Positions 35,901-45,640 of a stretch of DNA of 64,000 nucleotides are shown one piece after another. Source of the DNA: Paramecium octaurelia. Lineage: Eukaryota > Ciliophora > Oligohymenophorea > Peniculida > Parameciidae. Each line of letters starts with the position of its first letter. The first letter of the stretch is position 1. The DNA is taken from contig CAJJDP010000147.1 in the NCBI GenBank assembly GCA_905182995.1, forward strand, positions 64,555 to 128,554. Reading direction: 5' to 3'. Made by a program: the position numbers and the translations under genes. The notes beneath the pieces were generated by a model. It made no database searches. It was not told where the DNA came from and saw only the letters and a list, made by a program, of their open reading frames with translations.

Positions 35901-36046
35901 TGAAGGAAAACATGAATCAAATAGCAATAAGTCTGCAAAAGAAATTAGATTAAAAGGAATTACTATAATTACATTAAACAAATATTGAGAAGCTTGTTGA
36001 TCTGATCTAATGGCAGAATACAAATCTTCTTGATAGTCATTTCTGA
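32939..36046 (+). CDS. Non-canonical poly(A) polymerase / terminal nucleotidyltransferase (TRF4/PAPD type)
   Basis: Predicted 992 aa with five introns (33076-33098, 33325-33352, 33622-33649, 35231-35255, 35399-35423). The catalytic region is in the last third: a pol-beta-type palm with FGSSRTGLALHDSDVDMVVF (Gly-Ser, then the Asp-x-Asp metal pair), and the third Asp in IQIDITFEL after an unusual insert of ~35 residues. A PAP-associated core follows: EVAIVLKKLLKYRGLNDSY, TGGVSSFCLTIMLAA. These enzymes add A or U tails to RNA. The ~600-residue N-terminal extension is charged, Lys/Gln/Glu-rich and largely disordered. Intron 5 has two acceptors (AAG at +20 and +25); only the longer one joins the palm in frame. 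Cytoplasmic versus nuclear role is unknown. Confidence 0.87.
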
Positions 36047-36144
36047 TATCTATTTATATATTTTGTTTATAAACCAATCTATTAATAAAGTGGATGTCTA
36101 AGATATGATTCGAAAAATTAGTTTATTATTAATTTTTCAGTTAT

Positions 36145-36923
36145 TCATTTAATTCTGATTAATTTAATTTGAAATCTTTTCTATTTGAATTCGGCTTTTC
36201 TTCTTTCCAAATCCTTGATGTAAGGAAGTAGAGGAGCAGTATTCTTAATGAGTGTGAAGCCATGCACAATATTATTAAGTTGATTGTTGATAATAAGATT
36301 GATTAGACTTTCTAATTTTTGTTATTTGATTCTCTGCATAAGGTCTGATTATGCATTGTTTTTTGAATTTGTTAGAGGAGTGAAACATTGAAATTGAGAG
36401 ACTGTTTTATTGAGTATCGGAGTCGAGGTATTATTGTTATTGGTAGATTTCGAATGGTTATGATTTCTTTTTTGTGTGCTCGCTAATTATGCTGAGTGTT
36501 GAACCATTGTAATTTTTTATTAGGTTCTTGGACATTCTTGACTGACAGTTTTGACCTTTTGTTTGATATCGTTCATTTCAACAACTGATGTGAAAATCTC
36601 TGGATTCCTTTTAACTATAAGAGAGGATTCAGGTTGTCTTCTTCTTTGAATTGGTGTCCTATTAGCTTGAATGATCGATTATAATTACTTTATCTTAAGC
36701 TTAGCAAATCATAGAGTTTAGTTTTAGCAGATGTATATTATTCAAATTTGTATTGATCATAATAGTGAATAGTTTTCTGTTTCTTTAGATAGTTGCTGGG
36801 CTAGGGAATCGGTTTAATTTCAATAGCTGATTTTGATTGGATTGTTACAGGTATTTATGGTCTATGATAATAGGCGAAATCTTTATTCAAAAAATAATTT
36901 CCATTTTGAAGCCTCGATTTCAT
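36145..36923 (-). CDS. Hypothetical protein
   Basis: Predicted 251 aa after removing a 23-nt intron (36666-36688). It is rich in Asn, Gln, Lys, Ser and Thr and likely disordered over most of its length. The C-terminal ~75 residues look more ordered and helical (SDLMQRIKQQKLESLINLII, NAPLLPYIKDLERRKAEFK-like). No known domain, membrane segment or signal peptide is apparent. It converges on the poly(A) polymerase gene with 98 bp between stops and is divergent from the MSP-domain gene. Confidence 0.7.
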
Positions 36924-37001
36924 ATTTAATTAATAACGTAATTTTTGTTTAAATTTATTTAATTATTAGTTTTGAAGTACTCTTTAAAAGAAAAAAAAGA
37001 A

Positions 37002-37578
37002 ATGGAAGAATTATTGATGTTCTCTGCTTAGAACAAACTAACATTTGCTTATAATAGGAACACAATGCTAATTCAGACTGAATTTAAAATAAAAAATATC
37101 TCATAGAATATGCTTGAAATTCAAATAGAATTGTCGAATCCCCACAATTACAAGATAAAACCGAATAACTTTTACATAAAAAAACAAGAAACAAGGGTAG
37201 TAGAGATAACTCAATTAAATTATGTAGATTAAATACAATATAATATAGGTTCCTATGAGATTGGATGAAAGAGCGAAAATCATGTACAGAACCATAATAG
37301 AGAATTCGACAACCTCAAGAAAAAACACATAGACGGCTTACCATTTTTACAAATACTTTTTCTTTGAGTTATCTTGTCATAAAAAGCCCTCTGTAATCGA
37401 TGAGAGTAGCAACTTTACTTAAGTGAGATAACCAGAACAGAGATAACAATAGAGTGGGATTGAGGTGAAGGATTCTCTAAATTATTGTCAATTAGTCACT
37501 CTAACAGTGTCCATTATTGTAATAATATTTGCAGTTTTTAATTGGCTGTATATTAAATTTATAAAGAGGGATTATTGA
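37002..37578 (+). CDS. VAP-like MSP-domain, tail-anchored protein
   Basis: Predicted 183 aa with one 25-nt intron (37224-37248). The N-terminal ~115 residues fit a major-sperm-protein/VAP fold: a strand pattern NKLTFAYNRNTMLIQTEFKI with KNIS, ELSNPHNYKIKPNNFYI, and a later YFFFELSCHKKP strand. A Gln-rich linker leads to one C-terminal hydrophobic helix (LVTLTVSIIVIIFAVFNWLY) and a short basic tail, i.e. tail-anchored topology as in ER VAP proteins. VAPs recruit lipid-transfer proteins by binding FFAT motifs, and an OSBP-type gene lies elsewhere in this window, but no link is shown. The MSP match is moderate because no invariant residue decides it. Confidence 0.65.
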
Positions 37579-37618
37579 CTTAATTTTAATCTTGGTTTAA
37601 ATAAAAATTATTATATAA

Positions 37619-39020
37619 ATGTTTTTGGGCTTTAGAAGGGTGAGATTCAATTTTGGAGCAGTGTTAGAGTAATATCAACACTTGGTAAGACAAGAGGAAA
37701 TAGTTAGAGATGAGAGGTAAGTGAATACGGTATGATTAAATAATTAAGACTAAAAGATTGTTTAATTCGATAGAGTCAACGATCAATTGGTCTAAACTCA
37801 TCAACAATGGCTGTAATACTCAAAATTCCTGGATGATTTTATTAAAAGAAACCATAAGCCGCAGCAAAGCTAAGTGTAATAACCATCTGCAAAGTAGTCA
37901 TCATTCTTTAGCTCTTTGTTCGGGGGTTCGCAGACTATAAGCATAAACGAGACTAAACTATAATCAACCCAATAACATCATAACCGTCCATTTGTATAGT
38001 AGATCTAAGGGTTATATGTTTTCGGATCGCCAGGATGTGGGAAGACTTATATAATGGATTTATTTTATGAATAATGTCAAATTCCCCAAAAGAAAAGGAT
38101 CCACTTCAATGAATTCATGCTGGACTTCCAGAAGGATATGCATAATTGTTCTAGTAAAGAGGATCCTGTGACCAAAGTGGGTACTGCAAAAGCGAAGGAG
38201 TTAAGATTATTATGTCTAGATGAATTCTAGGTTACAGATATAGGAGATGCTTTAATTTTGAAGAGATTGTTTGAGACCATGATCAATAACCATATGGTTT
38301 TAGTGGCCACATCCAACAGACCACCAGAAGACTTGTATAAGGGAGGATTGTAAAGACATTTATTTTTACCATTTATTCCATTTTTAAAACAGTCATGCAT
38401 TATTCACAATATGGACTCACAGGTTGATTATAGATACTCTTATGTATGAATATTCTGCAATATCAATAGTCTGAAGCTCAAACAATGAGACTGTTAACAT
38501 ATACTAGTCCTTTGGATGAAAGTGCTGAACAGACTATGAAAGGAATTTTCAAAAGAATAAGTGGAACAGACAAATTGTAAATACTGAGTGTCTAATTTTT
38601 ATTAGTTATGAGAAAGAAATTGAGGTTATTGAAGGAAGGAACTTCAAAGTAAAAAGACAAGCGAATGGAGTAGCCTTGTTTGATTATGAAGAGTTATGTG
38701 AGGATGTAGTAGGAGCCTCAGATTTCATAGCCATATGTAGGAATTATCACACTATTTGTCTAAAGGGAGTGAAATAGATCAGTATGAGTAATCGAAATGC
38801 TGCTCGTAGATTTATCTTACTAATTGACGAAATGTACAATCATAAAACTAAATTGTATTGTTCTGCAGAAAGAGACTTGATGAATCTCTTCGTTGTAAAA
38901 AGCAAAGGGGAACAATATGACGAAGAGTTTGCTCTTGAAAGATGTAGATCTAGATTGCAAGAAATGCAATCAAAAGAATATCTAGAGACTCCATCCTATT
39001 ATGATTAATAAAAATAATGA
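37619..39020 (+). CDS. AFG1/LACE1-type mitochondrial AAA ATPase, with a one-base phase problem
   Basis: About 437 aa with introns at 37717-37748, 38444-38469 and 38577-38605. Features in order: an N-terminus [15 protein letters not shown] (basic, mitochondrial-targeting-like), the AFG1 start block [18 protein letters not shown], Walker [20 protein letters not shown], Walker B LLCLDEFQVTD, a sensor-like [13 protein letters not shown], and C-terminal [19 protein letters not shown] and [15 protein letters not shown] blocks. AFG1 promotes turnover of nuclear-encoded respiratory-chain subunits. Exon lengths add to 3n+1: joining exon 1 to exon 2 at the only GT-AG pair leaves the frame off by one. 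Reading TAAAAG at ~37751-37756 with one A fewer would restore it, so a homopolymer error or a true frameshift is present. Confidence 0.85.
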
Positions 39021-39071
39021 TTTAATTTAAGTATATATATATATGTTAGATATACACGTATATGTTAAATT

Positions 39072-39965
39072 TCATTGTATTATAATCAATTGTTATTAAT
39101 TGTGTTGAGATTATTTCATATTATTTTAACCTTTTATTGATTCGAATGTAACTTTCTTAAAAATCGATGATTTCATTGATTTGTATTTGCTGCTGTTCTC
39201 CCCATTGCTACTCTCACTACAAACAGACTTGCTCTTTAATATACTTTTTGGCTGTGATGCAGTAAGTAAGAAATGGTTTGTATTTCTGTACATTTATCCT
39301 ATTTTGTTGTCATTCAAAGAGTATCTATTCAACTAACCGATAGTAATTTTTTCTTATATTGGATTCTAAAATTAATCAATTTGATGGTTCATTTGATTGG
39401 TTCGCTATTATACTCTTATTGGTTGATGGTCCAAAGTATGGCCAATCTTCTTTTCTTGAGAATTGCACATTCCTTTTTTAGATAGATTAACTGTTGAACT
39501 TTTGCTGATAGATTTTTGAGACTTTTTTGATTATGTTTCTTATAATTAAATTTACTAGTTCTTGTTGGAAATTGGAGATTGAGATTAACTTTGTATGGAG
39601 TAGAGAGAGCCCTTCTTACTTTTTTTCTTTCTTGTTTTATCTTTACCCAAAATATTATCCAAATTTTAGTTTATGAATTTGTTATTTCTTTATTTCTCCT
39701 CATTCGATTCTTATAATTAACAATCACTAAACTTCCTAACACATCCATATTGATTTTTTGATGGAACAGGTTCATGACATGTCTTGAACTTATATTCACT
39801 AGAACTAGACTCAATCTCCATTATCCTTTTATAAACAGAGGTACTAGTTTCCGTTTGATACGTATCGTAATCAGGCTGTTTAAACTTTGGTTTCATGATC
39901 CTGCAATCTAAATCCAACGATTGTTCGTCACTTCTGATAGACACTGAATCTTCCCTGCTTTTCAT
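39072..39965 (-). CDS. Hypothetical protein
   Basis: Intronless frame of 297 aa from ATG at 39965. It starts MKSREDSVSIRSDEQSLDLD and is Ser-, Lys-, Asn- and Gln-rich with low predicted order. Stretches such as KSKKGSLYSIQ and LNRYSLNDNKIGQMYRNTN are unrecognised. No membrane segment, coiled coil or enzyme motif was seen. Under the standard code only the first 82 codons are open; the ciliate code extends it more than threefold, with TAA/TAG throughout. It converges on the AFG1 gene with 51 bp between stops. Confidence 0.65.
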
Positions 39966-40019
39966 TATTATTTTTACTGAGTATATAAAACTAAAAAATA
40001 CAATAAAATAAAATTATTT

Positions 40020-40505
40020 TCAAATTTTGATATAAGAGTAGCAGATGTTCCTTTTTGGAACACTAAAATAACTAGTATTTTGTATTTTTTATTTTATTTT
40101 CTATTTTTAATCCTATTAGTTATCACTCTTATTTATATAGTTTAGGTGTTGAGGATATTGAATAGCAGTAAACCCTTTAATTTTATCATTGCGAGCAAAG
40201 ACTTTGTTCGATACAAACAGTTGAAGAAAGGGTAGAGATTTACTACAAACGAGACAAGATTTCACATTCGACAGATCCTTTGCACTATTCACTTATTCTG
40301 AGATCTGTCTCTTCTTTATAGATTGCAAGGCCTACTTCGTTTAGCTGTATAATTATTATATTTTTCTATCCAAATCATTCTCTTCCTCAGATGAAATATC
40401 TGCTGCCGAAGAATCTATCCCAAGAAAATTGGTTTATTGCTCAACCTCAATGTCATTTTGGTTTTGTAGACTAAAAGAGAAATCTGCCAAATTGCATTAC
40501 TGCAT
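40020..40505 (-). CDS. Small hypothetical protein
   Basis: Intronless frame of 161 aa. The N-terminal half is acidic (DISSEEENDLDRK) and leads into a short helical segment (QQLYSQTKQALQSIKKRQ). One CLVC pair lies in the middle and a Lys/Gln-rich tail follows. No known domain is recognised. It starts 105 bp after the stop of the NBR1-like gene on the same strand. Another reading would be that this is an unrecognised 3' exon region, but the NBR1-like frame already ends in a UBA-like domain. Moderate to low confidence. Confidence 0.5.
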
Positions 40506-40610
40506 TGCCAAAAGTTTATAATTCCAATATAATTTAATCGAAATACATAAATAAGAATTATAATGCCCAATCATATATTCAGCACATTTTAATTAATAAT
40601 TCCATAAATA

Positions 40611-41725
40611 TCACTTCAATAATTCTTCAATCAATTAATCAATAGGTTTAGCCTAGCTTTGCTCTTGAACAAATTTGACAATCTATTACTCACCTATTTA
40701 AGGGAAGATGCTCTTCAATTTTTATATTTTTTATTCCTCTGGAGATAATTTAATATTTTCTGGAGCCATTACCAAGAATGGAATCTCGCCATAAACCTCG
40801 CAAATTTATCCTTTCTCATTTTCAGCATAGATCTAATTTTAGGATATATGATTTACTTTGAATCTATAGGCGTATTGTGGATTTCCATAAAAATGCTATG
40901 CTATGTAGGGAATGGAAACATCAACTTATGTACATTCACCTGGAGCCAAGTCTTTAAATTTCTAATGTAGATTTATTCCTGTATTTGTTATATATGGATT
41001 AAACCACTTCTTATTGCCATTATTCTTAAAGCATAAGGCAACCTTAAGGTCCTAATTGATAATTGCCTAGTATCTGTGATTTTTTTTGGTCAACGAAAAT
41101 TTATAATCAGAAGGATCAATTTAATCATCATTATTTTTTAACAACCCTAATTCTCTTAGCTTTTAATCTATGATTTCATCGATTAGCTCTTTAAGCTATT
41201 AATTATTTCGAAAGTCAAAAGCATTAGTATTTGATGAATTATCAATTTATTAAGCTTTTGCTTAAGTTCTAAACACAATTATTTAAATACGTTTACCCTA
41301 TATTCCCTAATTATGGTGCACTTTATTGGCACTAATCTTAATTACTAGGCTAAAAGTTAGTTGAAGCATCTTGACTCTTCTTCTCTGTTGCAACTGTACT
41401 TTGATTTAACAGATTCCAGGAATCCTTTAAAACTTCTTAATAATTCTGGTTCTCTGTTACCAATAATTTAATGGAGGACAATCCTTATTGTTGACACACC
41501 AATTTCAAAGATTAAAAGGTAACATCAGAATTGATTTCCTAAACTACTTCTCCATTCTCTATTGTGGTATTTTAAATGTATACATGAATTAATGATTGCA
41601 AAAAGATAAATGTCCTTCAATTATGGATAAGTGTTCTTGATGGTTTCAATGAGGAGGTAATAATTATTAACTAAGGGTGGCACTTTGTGGATTTTCTTTA
41701 AATAAATATACTTGATGTTTGACAT
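40611..41725 (-). CDS. NBR1-like protein: PB1, FW and UBA/CUE-like domains
   Basis: Predicted 353 aa with introns at 41559-41583 and 41269-41296. Residues ~1-80 fit a PB1 fold: IKYIYLKKIHKVPPL with a Lys on strand 1, LLIETIKNTYPQL, ENGEVVQEINSDVTFQSLK and IKLLV. A Gln-rich linker follows. Residues ~195-310 resemble the FW (four-tryptophan/NBR1-like) beta-sandwich: VALCFKNNGNKKWFNPYITN, LAPGECTQVDVSIP, YAYRFKV and GEIPFLVMAP. The C-terminus QKLKSIFPQIGEQQIVKFVQ to IDQLIEELL has a UBA/CUE-like three-helix pattern. PB1-FW-UBA is the plan of NBR1 selective-autophagy receptors; no ZZ zinc finger is visible. The domain order is the main evidence, and each domain alone would be weak. Confidence 0.62.
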
Positions 41726-41913
41726 TTAATTAATTAATAAAATATGAATTCAACAATCAGCTCTTATAAACGACTGAATGAAATGTGAGTTTTATTCCAT
41801 AAAAGTACTAAGCATCTGAGCATTGAATATGCGAAATCAGACTTTCTGCTATTTATTTATGTGATTATTAAAGAAAATTTATAACAATATATTTATTTCT
41901 GTTAGATTAATAG

Positions 41914-42261
41914 ATGGGAAACCAGATTCAAAAAATCAATCGTAAAATCGATTAGTTGTTGTTTAAGGCTTATGATTACTTAATAAAGGATGATGAGTTA
42001 TCGGACAAAACTGTGGATGTGCTTTCGAATGATGAAAACATCAATGAGAATTTTGATGAGACTTAGTAATAAAAGGAAAGTTAAAGTGAGGATCAACCTC
42101 AAAGTTTGAATCTTTATAAGAATAAATCGAAACTCATTAATAAATCAACAGAGCCTGATCCTAATTTGGGAAGCAAAAGAAAGGCGAAATCATAATTGCT
42201 TTCGGATAGGAAGAGCAATAAGAAAATTTGTGAAGACAAAGAAAACTACAATTATTTATGA
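41914..42261 (+). CDS. Small charged protein with N-myristoylation-like start
   Basis: Intronless frame of 115 aa starting MGNQIQKINRKIDQLLFKAY. Gly2 with a polar/basic following sequence fits an N-myristoylation signal. The rest is charged and Ser/Lys/Asp-rich (SDKTVDVLSNDENINE, GSKRKAKSQLLSDRKSNKK) without a known domain. It is divergently transcribed from the NBR1-like gene with 188 bp between starts. Membrane association is an inference from the N-terminus only. Confidence 0.6.
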
Positions 42262-42405
42262 AGTATATTTATCAGTATATATCACTTTATCTATTATTTT
42301 TTTCATGTGTATTGAGAGAGTGGGATCAAAGGATGAATGTTTAAATTATCCTATCTGTGATAATCAATTGAATAAAAATGAGTTAAAATAGATAAAAAAT
42401 ACGAT

Positions 42406-43223
42406 TCAATCCTAATTAATAATAATGTATTCTTCCAAATATTGTCTCGCTTAACATTTGAGTTTCTATTTTTTCTTGTAATCAGATTGATATCGACTTT
42501 ATCGGTTTTACAATCCAGATAAGGTTGGCATAAATGGCTAGTTTTATTGGGGTAAAATTGCATTAGTTTGTGATTATGAAACTACATTATAGAAATGTTG
42601 ATATGATGTTTATAGATATGGATTTGGAGATTAATTAGTGTGTCTTTTGTAATGAGCTTCTCTAACATAATGGTCATTTTCTAGTTGAGAACTGCATGCT
42701 CTAAAGTGATTCTTGTAAGTGGTCTTCTAAGACATTGGCAAATTGACAGAATGATCAACTTCAATTGGCCTCAACATTGGAGTGATATCTAGTGTAACTT
42801 TTATATTTTACTATTAGGTTGTTATTTGAAATTCGTTCTATAGGATGTCATTTCAACAACGGGTGAGTCATTTCTCCAATCTTGGGGTGAGGGTTTGAAA
42901 TTTTCAGTTTTCTAAATGTTGAAGCATTGAAAATTTCTTTAGTAAGTAGAGGATCTAAAAACTCGTTCAAAATTTGGCTAGTATTCAACTTTTTAGACTG
43001 GCTTAGGAGGTGAGGAATATTTCCAAGGATACTCTCTTTTATAATTTGACAGTAAAAGTTTTGGATAATCATACTGTTGTTACATCACTTGACATTTGCA
43101 TTAACCACACAAACAATCAGAGCATACACATGTTCCTTCAACATGGGAATAATTTCGAGACCTTTACATTTTGACATCTTTGATTCTCTATTCAATTGTG
43201 CTTGTTGATCTGGGCTTTGACAT
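42406..43223 (-). CDS. SAXO-like axonemal microtubule-stabilising protein
   Basis: Predicted 264 aa with one 23-nt intron (42789-42811). Residues 32-44 are cysteine-rich, CVCSDCLCGQCKC, like the N-terminal Cys signature of SAXO/FAM154 proteins. Several evenly spaced motifs with the pattern (S/T)-x-Y-x(3)-F follow: LLSNYKREYPW, SSTYQRNFQ, MTSYRTNFK, KTTYKNHFR and QTSYQHFYN, as in the Mn microtubule-binding repeats of that family. SAXO proteins coat or line ciliary doublet and basal-body microtubules, which suits a ciliate. The intron contains no stop of its own but shifts frame if kept. Family call is by pattern; spacing of the repeats is about 25-45 residues. Confidence 0.7.
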
Positions 43224-43441
43224 TAAATAAGAATAATTTTTATTAAAGATTAATAACCTCAATAATTAATGCAGATTAACTAAGAACTTTATTACTTGAC
43301 TTGAAAAATAGTACTTTTCAGAAGAATTTGGATTACTTTCTTCATTTTCACAGATTACATTGAATTAATAATAAAAATATTAATTATTTTTTAAAGAGGA
43401 ATTAATACTTGAAATTATAAATAAATTTATATCATTACCGA

Positions 43442-43750
43442 ATGATAGGTCCAAAATAGGTATTTCTGATTCCCTTAGGACTCTACCAAAATCACGAGGA
43501 TCAAAGCGTACAGTGTTTAGATGATTTTGAAGTCAAGGTCAAATCCAAAGAGGAATATTCTACAACTCATATCAATTAAACATAATATTCGCACAAAAAG
43601 CTGGGCAAGAACCACAACAAAGTCAAATTCAATCCCACTGTCATTCGTTATAACTTCTTTCAAAACGAACCAGCTATTGTTATCTCCAGACAGATGAAGA
43701 AATTGATTCTACAGCAACCAAGTTTAAAATGGATCAATCCTACCCTTTGA
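43442..43750 (+). CDS. Small hypothetical protein
   Basis: Intronless frame of 102 aa, starting MIGPKQVFLIPLGLYQNHED. It is basic and mixed in composition, with NPTVIRYNFFQNEPAIVISR in the middle and WINPTL at the end. No family is recognised. A 19-nt GT...AG stretch near the start could mimic an intron but is not needed. It begins 218 bp from the divergent SAXO-like gene. Confidence 0.55.
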
Positions 43751-44049
43751 ACAAGAAATAAAATGATTCTATTTAATTTTCACTCTCCATAGATTAAAAT
43801 TAATTAAATTTTCATACCACTTATGTACTTTACTAAAAATAGTTCTAGTTTAATTGTTGAAAATGGAATTTACAAATCTATATAAGTAGCTTTTGTATTA
43901 AAAATACATATAGAAGTAAATAATTATATATTATTTTTTGAATGAAATTTATGAAATGCCAATAGTTATTATAATATATTATTTTTGAAAAAGTAATCAA
44001 TCACCCCTGATTTTAATTTTATTATATTATTTATTATAACTAATTTCAA

Positions 44050-45370
44050 ATGTCAATGCAAAATTCAAATTTCTAATAAGAGAATGTCGCATCAAGTGAC
44101 TTTTTATCTGAATATTAATACAAAAAGAATCAATCATAATAGAATGAATATTCAGGCAAGAATAGCTAACTCAAAAAAAATAGCATCTAGAAAGAATAAA
44201 CACCAATATAACTTTAAAGCAAAAAAGAAAATTAAGTGGTTGCATCAATCCAAGTTCAAGAAAATGATACAAATTAATTTTATATTTCTAAAAGATAATC
44301 TGCAAAATCTTCTTCTTTAGAAAAAAAATAAGCGAATTAACCTAATATAATTTAAACTGAAGAGCCATAGCAATAAACTCATTTGTAAGTTCGTAAAAAT
44401 TCACAACTAAAAATTTAGCCTGTTTTCTAAGTAAAAATTTAAATTACTTAATACAATAATAATAATGAATAGGTAACTGAATAATTATTTACACCTTAAA
44501 ATACTGCTCAATAAATGAAGGACATTTTCAAGAAGGAGTAAAATGAATTAAAACCCGTCCAATTAATTTAATCAAATATCTTCTAATCATAAAGTAGAGA
44601 AATAATTAACAGAAGATCAACAAATCAAAGGAGTGCCTCTGAGTTTAAACAGGAAAACTCAGATATGAGTTATTAAGAGCAAAAGTTGACCAGCTATGAA
44701 ATAAAAATGGGGTTGAAAGATGACCCTATGATGAAGGAAAAACAGGATATATTATAAGATATCCATGAGATACTAAAACAATCGACAATTAAATCAACTA
44801 ATAAACGTCATTCAATTTTAGAAGATTCTCTTTAATTGTGTTTATTATTATTACCTGACATAAGACAATCCGAGCATCAATTGCACTCAATAGCTTTTTA
44901 TGAAGAAGTAAAGTAGCGTTACTAGTTGGACAGGAGCTTTTAGGCATTTAAAAGAAGGTATTTATCAAACAATACTTAGATTTTATCATATGTAAATATT
45001 TGCGGATAGTTGGACTGTGTAAAATTTGCAGTAAATGCACTCGATATTAAAGAATTCACAAGATGTTCAATTAGACTCATATCATATAAATTATAGTATT
45101 ATAAACAAAAGGATTGATTTTCCTGATCAGAATTTTAAGAAGAGGTCACCTGAGAAACCGAGGGCAGTCCAATAAATAATAGCGAATTCATAGACTAAAA
45201 AGATTGTGTTGTCATGTAACTCATATTTATGATAATAATTAGTAACCACCAAAACTCTGATTTAGTATGTGAATCTGACTGCAAAGGAAATTGACGAGGA
45301 CATTTAAGAGTTTGATGATGAGTTGAAATTCATCGATATGATTCTGAAATTAATTCCTCTCGCTTTGTGA
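44050..45370 (+). CDS. Gln/Ser-rich protein with a possible Myb/SANT-like segment
   Basis: Predicted 423 aa with introns at 45031-45052 and 45216-45242. The N-terminal ~250 residues are Gln-, Asn-, Ser- and Lys-rich with no order visible. Around residues 265-325 a compact helical block appears: LCLLLLPDIRQSEHQLHS, FYEEVKQRYQLDRSFQAFKR with RYLSNNTQIL. The spacing H...FYEE...RSxxAxKxRY is loosely like the Rap1-type Myb/SANT domain. The C-terminus (KEIDEDIQEFDDELKFIDMI) is acidic and helical. A chromatin or DNA-binding role is therefore possible but weakly supported. Confidence 0.62.
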
Positions 45371-45640
45371 TTTTAATAATTGATATCTTAAATTTTTATA
45401 TATATATACACATATTATTGCATAGTTTCAGTTAAATTTATATTAGGCGTGTGTTTTGTATTAGATCAAAATAAAATTTAAATAAAATTCTTGCAAATCC
45501 TTTATATCTTGGCTTCTTCAATTTATCGATTCGTACGAATCAAAAGATATAAATGATCAATTATTTAAGTTATATAACTACTTTTTGAATGTATTTAAAT
45601 TCGAATATTTTAACATTTACTTTCATTATTATTTTTTCAA

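Noticed and set aside
42848..43072. Minus-strand frame starting MIIQNFYCQIIKESILG
   Set aside because: It is a frame-shifted shadow; the correct minus frame in this interval carries the SAXO-like repeats and joins both ends in phase.
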